15,181 nt of DNA from positions 1 through 15,181 of the forward strand of contig JBJDYT010000066.1 of the NCBI GenBank assembly GCA_051867635.1, written 5' to 3'. Shown one piece after another: positions 5,140-12,487 of this stretch. The first letter of the stretch is position 1. Each line of letters starts with the position of its first letter. The stretch is from RGIG5472 sp051867635. Lineage in GTDB: Bacteria > Bacillota > Clostridia > Oscillospirales > Oscillospiraceae. Under the pieces are notes generated by a model. The model saw nothing but the letters and a program-made list of their open reading frames with translations, made no database searches and was not told where the DNA came from. The position numbers were made by a program, and so were the translations under genes.

Positions 5140-7198
5140 AGGGAAGCAGAGTATTTTCACCGGTGACGGCGTCATCCGGCAGGGTCTCGGTAAAGTAGGC
5201 GTTGAGCATGTCCACGGCGGCGCTGGCGAGAGCCGAGCCGCTGCCGCCCTTCTCGATGACCAGGGCGATGACGATCTCCGGGTCGTCGTAGGGGGCGAAG
5301 CAGACGAACACGCCGTTGTTGTTCTCCTGGCCCGTCTGGGCGGTGCCGGTCTTGGCGCCGGCGTCCACCACGCAGTTGGAGAAGGAGTAGGAGACGCTGC
5401 CGCTCTGCACCAGCTGGTGCATGCCCTCCAGCACCGCCTGGCGGGTGGAGTCGCTCATATTGACGGTGTTCAGCGGGCCCTCGTCATAGACCTCCACCAC
5501 GGCCGAGCCGTCGTAGGTCTTGGCGCTTTTCAGCACATGGGCGGCGTAATGCTCGCCGCCGCCCACCAGCGTCGCGATATAGTTTGCCAGCTGCAGGGGG
5601 GTGAACTCGTTATAGGATTGGCCGATGGCGGCGCCCAGGGTCTGGCCGTCGTACCAGACCTGACCCAGCTTCTCCGCGGTCTCGGGGGAGGCCAGGGTGC
5701 CGGCCTTGTCCCCGATCTCGATGCCTGTGGAGCTGCCCAGGCCGAACTGCCGGGCGTAGTCGTCGATGACGGAGATGCCCGTCAGGCGGCCCACCTCGTA
5801 GAAGAAGTAGTTGCAGCTCTCCCGGATGGCGTCGGTGACGTTGACCCGGCCGTGGGTACGGCCCGTGGAGGAGTAGATCCAGCAGCGGGGCTGGTAGGAG
5901 GGGGCGTAGTATTTGTAGACGCCCTCGTCCCTGATGGTGGTGGAGGGGGTGATGACGCCGGTCTCCAGCGCGGCCACCGCCGTCACCATCTTGAAGGTGG
6001 AGCCGGGGGCGTAGGTGCCGGAGGTGGCCCGGTTATAGTAGGGGGAGACCTCCATCTGGCTGAGCTCGGTGTAGTCCTCGTTGAAGGTGGCGAGGCTGTA
6101 AGTGGGGTAGGAGGCCAGGGCCAGCACCTCGCCGTTGCCCACGCCCATGGCCACGGCCGCCGCGCCCCGGGCGATGCCGTCCTCCGCCGTCATGGCCTCG
6201 GTGGCGCTGGCCAGGATCTCCTCCACCTTGGCCTGGAAGTCCATATCCAGCGTCAGGGACAGGGTGTGGCCCGGCTGGGGCTCCACGGTGTAGACCTCGC
6301 TGGTGATGCGGCCCTCGTCGTCGGTGGTGATGACGCGCTTGCCGCTCTGGCCCCGGAGATAGCTCTCAAAGGCCTTCTCCACGCCGGCCTTGCCCACGAT
6401 GGCGTCCATGGCGTAGCCCTGCTCCTTCAGCACCGCGTATTCGTCCTTGTCGATGGCCCCCACATAGCCCAGCACGTGGGCGGCGCTCTCGGTGGCGTAC
6501 TGCCGGACAGAGCCGGTGCCCACGGTGGCGCCCAGATAATTGCCGTCGTTGATCTCGCTGATGAGCTCCACGCTCAGGTCCTCCGCCATGACGTAGGCGC
6601 TGGTGTTCACGAGCTTGCGCACCGCCAGCTCATAGCGCACGCCCAGCACCTTCCGGGCGTCGGCATAGCCCATCTCCTCCGGGATGCCGAAATCCTCCCG
6701 CATCTTTTCCACCAGCGCCGAGGCGGAGAGGGAGGGGATGGGGGCGTCCTCCGTCAGCTCCGTCTCCTGGAATTTCCGGTCCAGCAGGTAGTCCGAAAAG
6801 CGGGAAAGGTAGGTGGGGGAGATGCTGTCGGAGGTGTAGCGCGGGGAGTCGCGGTCGATGGGCAGGGTGTCCACCCACTCCACCTCGTATTTTTCCAGCA
6901 GCTCCAGCAGCCGCAGGATGGCCAGGTTCTCCTCCTCGTCGCTGGCAAAGCCGCTGGAGCGGAAGGTCAGGGTGTAGACCAGGCGGTTGTAGACCATGAC
7001 CTTGCCGTTGCGGTCGGTGATGATGCCCCGGGAGGCGGGGACCGTCTCCTGCCGGGTGATGGTGGAGATGGATTTTTCCAGGTTTTCCGCGCCGTGGGTC
7101 ACCTGCGCGTCGAACAGGGCGACGAAGAAGCAGAGGAGACAGGCGGCGAAAAAGCCGGCGATGACGGCGAGACGCCGGGAAAACTGTTTCGGATCCAT
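5138..7198 (-). CDS. mrdA: Penicillin-binding protein 2, class B transpeptidase
   Basis: Cross-links peptidoglycan for sidewall elongation, working with MreC/MreD and a RodA-type glycosyltransferase. The 686-residue protein has a short cytoplasmic start, one transmembrane anchor (about 11-33) and the class B N-terminal hallmark ASRGIITDRNG (55-65). A dimerisation/pedestal region follows, with GKAGVEKAFESYLRG (269-283). The transpeptidase domain carries STFK (400-403, catalytic S400), SCN (461-463) and KTGTAQTG (616-623), all intact. It is somewhat long because of an extended pedestal (about 90-230). The start has AAAGGAG upstream. It follows mreD by 31 bp, the classical mreC-mreD-pbp2 order. 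A sporulation SpoVD-type PBP is less likely because there is no PASTA domain and the mre neighbours fit PBP2. Confidence 0.95.
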   Translation of the reverse strand: MDPKQFSRRLAVIAGFFAACLLCFFVALFDAQVTHGAENLEKSISTITRQETVPASRGIITDRNGKVMVYNRLVYTLTFRSSGFASDEEENLAILRLLELLEKYEVEWVDTLPIDRDSPRYTSDSISPTYLSRFSDYLLDRKFQETELTEDAPIPSLSASALVEKMREDFGIPEEMGYADARKVLGVRYELAVRKLVNTSAYVMAEDLSVELISEINDGNYLGATVGTGSVRQYATESAAHVLGYVGAIDKDEYAVLKEQGYAMDAIVGKAGVEKAFESYLRGQSGKRVITTDDEGRITSEVYTVEPQPGHTLSLTLDMDFQAKVEEILASATEAMTAEDGIARGAAAVAMGVGNGEVLALASYPTYSLATFNEDYTELSQMEVSPYYNRATSGTYAPGSTFKMVTAVAALETGVITPSTTIRDEGVYKYYAPSYQPRCWIYSSTGRTHGRVNVTDAIRESCNYFFYEVGRLTGISVIDDYARQFGLGSSTGIEIGDKAGTLASPETAEKLGQVWYDGQTLGAAIGQSYNEFTPLQLANYIATLVGGGEHYAAHVLKSAKTYDGSAVVEVYDEGPLNTVNMSDSTRQAVLEGMHQLVQSGSVSYSFSNCVVDAGAKTGTAQTGQENNNGVFVCFAPYDDPEIVIALVIEKGGSGSALASAAVDMLNAYFTETLPDDAVTGENTLLP

Positions 7199-7229
7199 GC
7201 GGGGACTCCTTTCTCAGGGGGAGGGGGTT

Positions 7230-7742
7230 TCAGTCGTAGAAGTGGAAGCGGCGGTGGAACGCCGCGAAGAGGAAGTGCAGCGGCACCACGAAGGGCAGCG
7301 CCAGCAGCAGCTCCTTGGCGCCGTAGAGCAGCACGTCCGCCAGTCCGGCGCCGTGCCGGGCGATCAAAAACAGGGCCCGCACCGCGTCGGAGAGCAGAAA
7401 GGCCGCCGCCGTCACCGCGGCGGAGCAGAGCAGCCCTGCGTTCAGTAGGCGGGTGCTGATGAGGCCCGAGGCGATGGAGATGAGCAGGAAGGTGACGAGG
7501 TAAAAGCAGGGGAAGGGGCCCAGCAGAGCGAAATCGCAGAGCAGGCCGAACACCGCGGCGAAGAGCATGCCCTGGGCGCCGGGTTCAAAGGCGGAGAGGA
7601 TCGCCGCCAGCACCGGCGGCAGGAACAGCCCCACGCCGAACAGCTGCAGCCGCGGCAGCAGCAGGGCCTGCAGCGCCAGCACCGCCAGGGTGAGGGCGGA
7701 ATAGCAGCTCCATTTGAAGATGAGATCGGATCTGGTTTCCAT
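7230..7742 (-). CDS. mreD: Rod shape-determining protein MreD
   Basis: Polytopic membrane partner of MreC in the elongasome. The 170-residue length is normal for the family. Five or so hydrophobic helices are visible (about 12-30, 36-52, 58-75, 80-97, 103-127, 143-163), ending in a basic RRFHFYD tail. Sequence conservation in this family is weak, so the call rests on topology, length and position between mreC and pbp2. The ATG lies 22 bp after the mreC stop with AAAGGA upstream. The loop GLLCDFALLGPF (66-77) resembles the conserved G-x(3)-D region of MreD proteins. Confidence 0.9.
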   Translation of the reverse strand: METRSDLIFKWSCYSALTLAVLALQALLLPRLQLFGVGLFLPPVLAAILSAFEPGAQGMLFAAVFGLLCDFALLGPFPCFYLVTFLLISIASGLISTRLLNAGLLCSAAVTAAAFLLSDAVRALFLIARHGAGLADVLLYGAKELLLALPFVVPLHFLFAAFHRRFHFYD

Positions 7743-7764
7743 GTCGGGTCCTTTCCGCAGCGTA

Positions 7765-8604
7765 TCAGTCCACGATGGTGAAGTCCTTGATGATGAAGAC
7801 CTGGGTCAGCTCCTCCAGCTCCGCCTTGGGCAGGAGGGTGGCGGTCAGGGAAAGACCCGACTCGTCCCGCTGGATGGACTCCACCGAGCCGATGACCAGC
7901 CCGGAGGGGTAGTAGCCGCCCAGCCCCGAGGTCACGATGAGGTCGCCCACGGTCATGTCGGAATCCGTGTCCACGAAGCTCGCGGTGAGGCGGCCCTCCG
8001 GCATGAGATGGAAGTCGCCCTGGGCCACGCAGACCTCCCCCGTGCGGAAGTTCAGCGCGCCGAGGGAGAACTCCGTATCCAGCACCGTCAGCACCTTGCA
8101 CCAGCTGCCGCCGGCCTCCGCCACCACGCCCACGAGATAGCCCGTTTCGGTGATGACGCAGTCCCCGGTCTCCACGCCGTGGTCGGTGCCGCGGTTCAGC
8201 GTCAGGCTGGACTCCCAGTTGGAGGCGCCCTGCTGGATGACCTTGGCGGACTCATAGGTGAAGTCCCGCTGCTGGGAGCGGAGGTTCAACAGCTGCCGCA
8301 GCTTCTCGTTCTCCTCGCTGTCGGCGGAGGCCTGCCGGAGCTGCCGCTCCGCCTCCGCCAGCTGCTTTTTCAGCTCCCGGTTTTCCTCCTGCAGGGCCTG
8401 GATATCCTCAAAATAGGCCAGCTTTTCATCCACCCAGTCCGCCACGGCGGTGAAGCCGGAGCGGATGGGGGTCAGGACGGTGTTGACGGCATTGGTCAGG
8501 GGAGAGGCGTTGGTGCTGAAAAAGTTCACGACGCACAGCGTCACCGCCGCCACCGTGGCGATAAACAGCACCAGAAGGCCGTTTTTTTGCAGGAATCGTT
8601 TCAA
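7765..8604 (-). CDS. mreC: Rod shape-determining protein MreC
   Basis: Bitopic scaffold of the elongation machinery that binds and activates PBP2 on the outer face of the membrane. The 279-residue protein has a basic start (MKRFLQKNG), one transmembrane helix (about 9-28) and a coiled coil (about 60-106, rich in Glu/Gln/Leu). The beta-barrel domain follows, with NWESSLTLNRGTDHGVETGD (129-148), typical of MreC. The start is a TTG codon at 8604: AAAGGAGG sits 6 bases upstream, and the predicted N-terminus matches the family, whereas the longer open frame would run back through maf. It begins 13 bp after the maf stop. No mreB gene lies between maf and mreC, unlike the usual maf-mreB-mreC-mreD order. 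Confidence 0.95.
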   Translation of the reverse strand: MKRFLQKNGLLVLFIATVAAVTLCVVNFFSTNASPLTNAVNTVLTPIRSGFTAVADWVDEKLAYFEDIQALQEENRELKKQLAEAERQLRQASADSEENEKLRQLLNLRSQQRDFTYESAKVIQQGASNWESSLTLNRGTDHGVETGDCVITETGYLVGVVAEAGGSWCKVLTVLDTEFSLGALNFRTGEVCVAQGDFHLMPEGRLTASFVDTDSDMTVGDLIVTSGLGGYYPSGLVIGSVESIQRDESGLSLTATLLPKAELEELTQVFIIKDFTIVD

Positions 8605-8610
8605 GAGGGG

Positions 8611-8618
8611 CCTCCTTT
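8611..8618 (-). promoter_or_regulatory. Strong ribosome binding site deciding the TTG start of mreC
   Basis: AAAGGAGG on the minus strand lies 6 bases before TTG at 8604. It starts on the last base of the maf TGA stop, suggesting that ribosomes ending maf may restart on mreC. No ATG or GTG is as well placed. Confidence 0.85.
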
Positions 8619-9196
8619 CAATCGAAGAAGCGGACGCCGAAGGGGCGGAGCATCCGGGACAGCCGCAGGATGGGCAGGCCCATGACGTTGAAGAAATCCC
8701 CGTCGATGCGCTCCACCAGCAGCGCGCCCAGGCCCTGGGCCCCATAAGCCCCGGCCTTGTCCATGGGCTCCCCCGTGGCGATGTAGCCGAGAAGCTCCTG
8801 CTCCGTGGCGGGGCGGAAATACACGTCCGTCGCCTCCACCTCTGTGGAGAGCCGCCCGCCCTGCAGCACCGTCACGCCGGTGCGGACGGTGTGCCGCCGG
8901 CCCTGCAGCGCCGTGAGCATGCGCAGGGCGTCCGCCTCATCCCGGGGCTTGCCGAGACGCTGATCATCCAGAAACACCATGGTGTCCGCCGCGATGACGA
9001 GCTCCTCCGGCGAGACCAGGGGCTTCGCCGCCAGGGCCTTCACCCGGGAAATGTGGGCCACCGTCTCCTCCGGCGAAAGGCCGGGAGGGCAGGTTTCGTC
9101 CGCCTGGGGCACCAGGACGCGGAAGTCGGTAAGTCCCATGCGGCGCAGCAGCTCCTGCCGCCGGGGGGACTGGGAGGCGAGAATGATCTTTGGCAT
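8618..9196 (-). CDS. maf: Maf/YhdE family nucleoside triphosphate pyrophosphatase
   Basis: Hydrolyses non-canonical or excess nucleoside triphosphates (dTTP, UTP and modified forms in this family) to monophosphates; also linked to arrest of cell division in Bacillus. The 192-residue protein begins IILASQSPRRQELL (4-17), the Maf substrate-binding signature. AADTMVF (69-75) contains the catalytic Asp, GKPRDEADALRML (82-94) follows, and GDFFNVMGLPI lies near the C-terminus. Length and motif order are normal. The ATG at 9196 has GAGGGA about 8 bases upstream. It sits between dut (97 bp upstream) and mreC (13 bp downstream), so a nucleotide-cleaning enzyme leads the cell-shape genes, as in many Firmicutes. 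Confidence 0.95.
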   Translation of the reverse strand: MPKIILASQSPRRQELLRRMGLTDFRVLVPQADETCPPGLSPEETVAHISRVKALAAKPLVSPEELVIAADTMVFLDDQRLGKPRDEADALRMLTALQGRRHTVRTGVTVLQGGRLSTEVEATDVYFRPATEQELLGYIATGEPMDKAGAYGAQGLGALLVERIDGDFFNVMGLPILRLSRMLRPFGVRFFD

Positions 9197-9277
9197 AAAG
9201 GGGTCCCTCGATTTCCATACAGTTTCGTCGCCGCGCCGCGGCCCGCCGGGAAGGGCGGGGAGATCGGCGCAGCCCTC

Positions 9278-9293
9278 CGCCGCCGCGGCGGCG
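9278..9293. repeat. Perfect 16-bp GC palindrome directly after the dut stop
   Basis: CGCCGCCGCGGCGGCG, adjacent to the dut TAA, is an uninterrupted self-complementary sequence in the 97-bp dut-maf gap. It has no T-run on either strand, so it is not a clear terminator. It could stabilise the dut mRNA end or cause a pause. The rest of the gap holds only GC-rich sequence and the maf ribosome site. Confidence 0.7.
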
Positions 9294-9743
9294 TTACCGC
9301 CCGGTGGAGCCGAAGCCCCCCGCGCCCCGGGCGGTATCGGGCAGCTCGTCTGTGACGGTCAGCGCGGGCCGCGCCACGGGCGTCACCATGAGCTGGGCGA
9401 TGCGGTCGCCGGGGAGGACGGTGTAGTCCTCCGTCCCCGTGTTCAGCAGTCCCACGCAGACCTCGCCGCGGTAGTCGCTGTCGATGACGCCCACGCCGTT
9501 GGCAAGGCACAGCCCCTGCTTCACGGCGAGACCGCTCCGGGCGAAGACCAACGCCACATACTCCGCCGAGGGCAGCGCGATGGCGAGGCCCGTGGGGACC
9601 AGCGCCCGCCCCCCCGCGGGGATGACCACAGGCGCTTCGGTGCAGGCCCGCAGGTCCAGCGCGGCGCTGCCGGACGTGGCGTAAGTGGGATAGGGGATCT
9701 CCTTCCCCAGCAGGGGGGAGAGAGGCTTGATGAGCAGTTCCAT
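9294..9743 (-). CDS. dut: dUTP diphosphatase (trimeric dUTPase)
   Basis: Converts dUTP to dUMP and pyrophosphate, keeping uracil out of DNA and feeding dTMP synthesis. The 149-residue protein shows the five motifs of the trimeric family in order: SAALDLRA (27-33), ARSGLA (69-73), GVIDSDYRGEV (85-95) with the catalytic Asp, GDRIAQLMV (112-120), and RGAGGFGSTG (139-148), the glycine-rich tail that closes over the substrate. AGGAG stands 7 bases before the ATG at 9743. The 67-bp gap to the U32 gene is AT-rich, but I cannot place a convincing promoter in it. Length and motifs are complete, so an active enzyme is expected. Confidence 0.97.
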   Translation of the reverse strand: MELLIKPLSPLLGKEIPYPTYATSGSAALDLRACTEAPVVIPAGGRALVPTGLAIALPSAEYVALVFARSGLAVKQGLCLANGVGVIDSDYRGEVCVGLLNTGTEDYTVLPGDRIAQLMVTPVARPALTVTDELPDTARGAGGFGSTGR

Positions 9744-9810
9744 AGGACGTCTCCTAATACTATTTGTAGAATTTCATCAGTAAAATACGGTTTGGAGTCG
9801 AAAAACGGGC

Positions 9811-11889
9811 TTATTCCACGCCCCGGGCGTACAGCCCCCGGGTGTAGTCCGCGGGAACATAGTCGTTTTCGCCCAGGTAGCGGCGAAAGACGCGGACGCA
9901 TTCCTCCGGCGGCTCCGTGGTGAAGCGGAGCCGGGCGAAGGTCAGGCCCAAATCCCGATAGTCTCCTCTGTCCGCCAGGAACAGGACCTTCGCATTCTGC
10001 AGCTCGCTGCGGCAGCCGAAGGCGGGGAGGATGGGGAAGGCCGCGCCGGTGCGGTCCCGCAGAACGTGGGGCGTTTCGCAGCGGCAGCCGAGGCTGTTGT
10101 GGATCAGGCAGTTCTCCGTCAGCATCAGCGGCAGGCGGCCGTAGACGACGGCCTCCGTGGGCAGGGGCTTGCTGAGGTCCCGGATCTGCTCGCGCCGCAG
10201 CTCAAAGGAGACGGTGGCGGAGGAGAGGCCCAGGTGCCTGGCAAAGAGCAGGGCCTGGGAGTTAAACAGGTTCAGCCCGAAGTCCCCCCGCAGGGCCAGC
10301 CGCAGGTCCTGCACCAGGGGCAGCTGGCCGAGATTGCCCACCGCCGCCGCCGTGACCCCGGCGGCCTTGGCCGCCAGGAGCTGCCGGCGCAGCTTCGGCT
10401 CGTCTTTATCCCGCCAGACCCGGGGCAGCACGGCGCAGAGCTCCGTCCGGCCCAGATAAGGGGCGAGGTCCATTTCGCCGATGAGCTCCAGCGGGATATC
10501 CACCCGGGCGGGGCCGCAGGCCACGAGCTGCTCCGTCAGCTGCTCGGGACGCTTGATAGAGCAGGTGAAGCGGGGCGGGCCGCTTTCCCCCGGCTCTTTA
10601 GGGGCAGGGATGAAGTCGCGCTCTATCCGGGGCGTTACCTCCGTCCTGAGGGCGGCGAGACGGTCCAGCGCCTCCCGGCGCAGGGCGTTGAGCGCGGCGG
10701 CGCTGAGCATCAGCCCCGGCGCCAGCTCCACCGTCACCTCCTCCGCCCGGAAGGCGGTGCCGCCGGTCTTGCTGAGCCTTTGCGCCACTTCCTCCGCGGT
10801 GAGGGCGCGGCTGCGGGCGGCCTCCGGCACGTCGCCGGAAACGGCGGCCAGGTTGCCGTCGCCGTCCTCCGCCGTCAGCGAAGCGGGAACGCCCGGCCGC
10901 AGGCGGCAGACCAGGCGGACGCCGACGAGCCGCCGGTCTTCCTTTTCATAGATGGCCCGGGCCCTGGCGTACAGCGCCTTCGGCTCCGGCGCGGACTCCG
11001 GACGAACGCCGAACATCTGGGGGCCCTTTTTGCCCTCCCAGTAGTCCTGTGTAAAGCCGCTGCGGCTGAAGACCTCCTCCAGCAGCGCCAGCTCCTCCGC
11101 CGTGGCGGGGCGGTTTTCCCGGATGAGGCGGGCGTAAACGTCCGTCACGAGGGCCACATACTCGGGCCGCTTCATGCGTCCCTCCAGCTTCAGGCACGCC
11201 ACGCCCATCTCTGCCAGCTCGGGCACCTCCCGGGCGAGACAGCTGTCCTTCAGCGACAGGGGGTGGCCGTTTGCCTTGCCGTCCACGCCGTAGGGCAGGC
11301 GGCAGGGCTGGGCGCAGAGACCCCGGTTGCCGCTGCGTCCGCCGATGACGGCGCTCATGGCGCACTGGCCGCTGTAGCACATACAGAGCGCGCCGTGGAC
11401 GAAGGACTCGATCTCAATGGGCGCGCGCTCCGTAATGTACCGCGTGTCCTCCCGGGAGAGCTCCCGTGCCAGCACCGCCCGGGTCATGCCGAGACGCGCC
11501 GCCTCCTCCACGCCGCCGAGGGTGAACAGGCTCATCTGGGTGCTGGCGTGGAGGGGCGTCTCCGGCGTCACTTGCCGCAGCAGCTCCAGCACGCCGAAGT
11601 CCTGCACCAAAATCGCGTCCACGCCGCAGCGCGCGGCGTGCCGCGCGGTCTCCGCCGCGCCGGGAAGCTCCCGGTCGGTGAGGAGGGTGTTCAGCGTGAG
11701 ATACACCTTCACGCCCCGGAGGTGGCAGTAGTCCACCGCCTCCCGGAATTCCTCCGCCGAGAAGTTTTTCGCGTTGCGCCGGGCGTTGAAGTCCCCATAG
11801 CCCAGGTAGACCGCGTCCGCCCCCGCCTGCACGGCGGCGATGAGGGCTTCCCGGGACCCGGCGGGGGCAAGCAGCTCGGGCCGGCTCAT
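9811..11889 (-). CDS. Long U32 family protein, probable RNA cytidine/uridine hydroxylation enzyme (RlhA-like)
   Basis: Annotated 'peptidase U32' by family, but characterised bacterial members (RlhA/YdcP on 23S rRNA; TrhP/YegQ on tRNA) make 5-hydroxylated pyrimidines. The 692-residue protein begins PELLAPAGSREALIAAVQAG (4-23), with DAVYLG soon after. The U32 signature ESFVHGALCMCYSGQCAMS (161-179) is present, and C169, C171, C176, C192 and C196 are candidate iron-sulfur ligands. A second domain (about 290-420) and a C-terminal repeat of the barrel with NSLGCRCETPHVLRDR follow, ending in TRGLYARGVE. The length and middle insertion fit the RlhA-type (DUF3656-containing) subgroup better than the shorter TrhP type; that choice is inference. 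The ATG overlaps the zapA stop (ATGA), so translation is coupled to zapA. Collagenase activity should not be assumed. Confidence 0.92.
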   Translation of the reverse strand: MSRPELLAPAGSREALIAAVQAGADAVYLGYGDFNARRNAKNFSAEEFREAVDYCHLRGVKVYLTLNTLLTDRELPGAAETARHAARCGVDAILVQDFGVLELLRQVTPETPLHASTQMSLFTLGGVEEAARLGMTRAVLARELSREDTRYITERAPIEIESFVHGALCMCYSGQCAMSAVIGGRSGNRGLCAQPCRLPYGVDGKANGHPLSLKDSCLAREVPELAEMGVACLKLEGRMKRPEYVALVTDVYARLIRENRPATAEELALLEEVFSRSGFTQDYWEGKKGPQMFGVRPESAPEPKALYARARAIYEKEDRRLVGVRLVCRLRPGVPASLTAEDGDGNLAAVSGDVPEAARSRALTAEEVAQRLSKTGGTAFRAEEVTVELAPGLMLSAAALNALRREALDRLAALRTEVTPRIERDFIPAPKEPGESGPPRFTCSIKRPEQLTEQLVACGPARVDIPLELIGEMDLAPYLGRTELCAVLPRVWRDKDEPKLRRQLLAAKAAGVTAAAVGNLGQLPLVQDLRLALRGDFGLNLFNSQALLFARHLGLSSATVSFELRREQIRDLSKPLPTEAVVYGRLPLMLTENCLIHNSLGCRCETPHVLRDRTGAAFPILPAFGCRSELQNAKVLFLADRGDYRDLGLTFARLRFTTEPPEECVRVFRRYLGENDYVPADYTRGLYARGVE

Positions 11890-12245
11890 CGGCGGTTCTG
11901 ATGGTTCTGCTGGTTCTGTTGATTGTTCCCGCCGCGGTTATTCTGCAGGCGGAGCAGCTCCCGCTTCAGCTCCGAGATCTCGCTTTTGGCGCGGTTGGCC
12001 TCGTCCAGATAGCCTTTCAGCTGGGAGCGGAGGTTTTCGGCGTTCTGCTGGGCCTTCATCAGTTCGTCCGCCAGATTCAGCGCGGTCAGCACGGCGGCGT
12101 CCGTGCGGCCCACCTTCGCGCTGCGCAGGGTCTCGGACATTTTGCTGTCCACATACTGCCCCACCTTCTGCATATAAGAGGGGGCTTCGTCCGCGAGAAG
12201 GGTGTATTCCTCGCCGCAGATGCTGATGACGATACGATTTTCCAT
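11886..12245 (-). CDS. zapA: Cell division protein ZapA
   Basis: Cytoplasmic protein that bundles FtsZ filaments at the Z ring. The 119-residue product begins MENRIVISICGEEYTLLADE, the ZapA globular head. AAVLTALNLADELMKAQQ (50-67) and a C-terminal coiled coil (about 65-102) follow. It ends in an unusual Asn/Gln-rich tail of about 18 residues (NNRGGNNQQNQQNHQNRR). The open frame runs further upstream, but the ATG at 12245 is chosen because GGAGGT lies 5 bases before it and the head motif starts there. It is the first gene after a clear promoter and heads the long minus-strand run, with an ATGA overlap into the U32 gene. Confidence 0.94.
   Translation of the reverse strand: MENRIVISICGEEYTLLADEAPSYMQKVGQYVDSKMSETLRSAKVGRTDAAVLTALNLADELMKAQQNAENLRSQLKGYLDEANRAKSEISELKRELLRLQNNRGGNNQQNQQNHQNRR
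11894..11920. repeat. 9-bp tandem repeat encoding the Asn/Gln tail of ZapA
   Basis: Three head-to-tail 9-bp units (GGTTCTGAT, GGTTCTGCT, GGTTCTGTT) encode a Q-N-Q type repeat at the C-terminus of ZapA. The third base of the last codon varies between copies. The units are in frame, so the tail can change length without loss of the stop or of the coupled U32 start. Confidence 0.8.
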
Positions 12246-12250
12246 GACTG

Positions 12251-12256
12251 ACCTCC
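12251..12256 (-). promoter_or_regulatory. Ribosome binding site that sets the zapA start
   Basis: GGAGGT on the minus strand lies 5 bases before ATG at 12245. It supports a 119-residue ZapA over the longer frame that opens at 12380, which would start upstream of the promoter's transcription start. Confidence 0.8.
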
Positions 12257-12338
12257 ATGTTCCGCGGGGGGACCCCGGCGATTCTTGCTCCTGCGCGGCG
12301 GTAAGGGCCGCGGCGCGTAGCGATACCAATACATTTTC

Positions 12339-12366
12339 ATTATAGCACAAAAAAGGCGGGGGTAAA
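12339..12366 (-). promoter_or_regulatory. Extended -10 promoter of zapA
   Basis: On the minus strand a perfect TATAAT (12344-12339) is preceded by TGC, giving an extended -10. A TTTACC -35-like box (12366-12361) lies 16 bp upstream. The start of transcription is expected near 12332, with a leader of about 87 bases before zapA. The leader has a GC-rich inverted repeat but no recognised riboswitch. Confidence 0.85.
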
Positions 12367-12428
12367 TCCCCCTTTGGCAATTTTCCGGAAAGTGGCGGCG
12401 GGAAAGGGGGGAAAGCGCGAAATTTCTG

Positions 12429-12457
12429 TTTACGAAGCGCTGGGAATCATGTAAAAT
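12429..12457 (+). promoter_or_regulatory. Probable promoter of the DnaD-like / loader pair
   Basis: TTTACG (12429-12434) and TAAAAT (12452-12457) are 17 bp apart, with TG immediately before the -10. It fires away from the zapA promoter across the same 242-bp gap. An AGCGC/GCGCT inverted repeat spans the -35. The match is fair: four of six and five of six bases. Confidence 0.65.
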
Positions 12458-12487
12458 GGGAGGAAACGAAGGAAGGGAGGCGCGGCC

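Noticed and set aside
6471..6480. CACGTG core inside pbp2, considered as a third parS
   Set aside because: Only the central six bases match. The flanks do not match parS, so it is an ordinary coding hexamer.
4916..7459. Plus-strand 847-codon open frame across pbp2 and mreD
   Set aside because: Antisense shadow made possible by high GC. The Gly/His/Val/Ala-rich translation has no domain, and both minus-strand genes beneath it have intact catalytic motifs or expected topology.
9744..9810. Possible promoter before dut (TTTACT, 16 bp, TAGTAT)
   Set aside because: The predicted transcript would start inside the dut ribosome site, leaving almost no leader. Read-through from zapA-U32 is simpler.
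10066..11901. Plus-strand 611-codon open frame opposite the U32 gene
   Set aside because: No recognisable motif or ribosome site; the minus-strand U32 signature explains the stretch.
12246..12332. Riboswitch or small RNA in the zapA leader
   Set aside because: Only a GC-rich inverted repeat with one mismatch is seen. There is no terminator T-run and no conserved riboswitch core that I can recognise.
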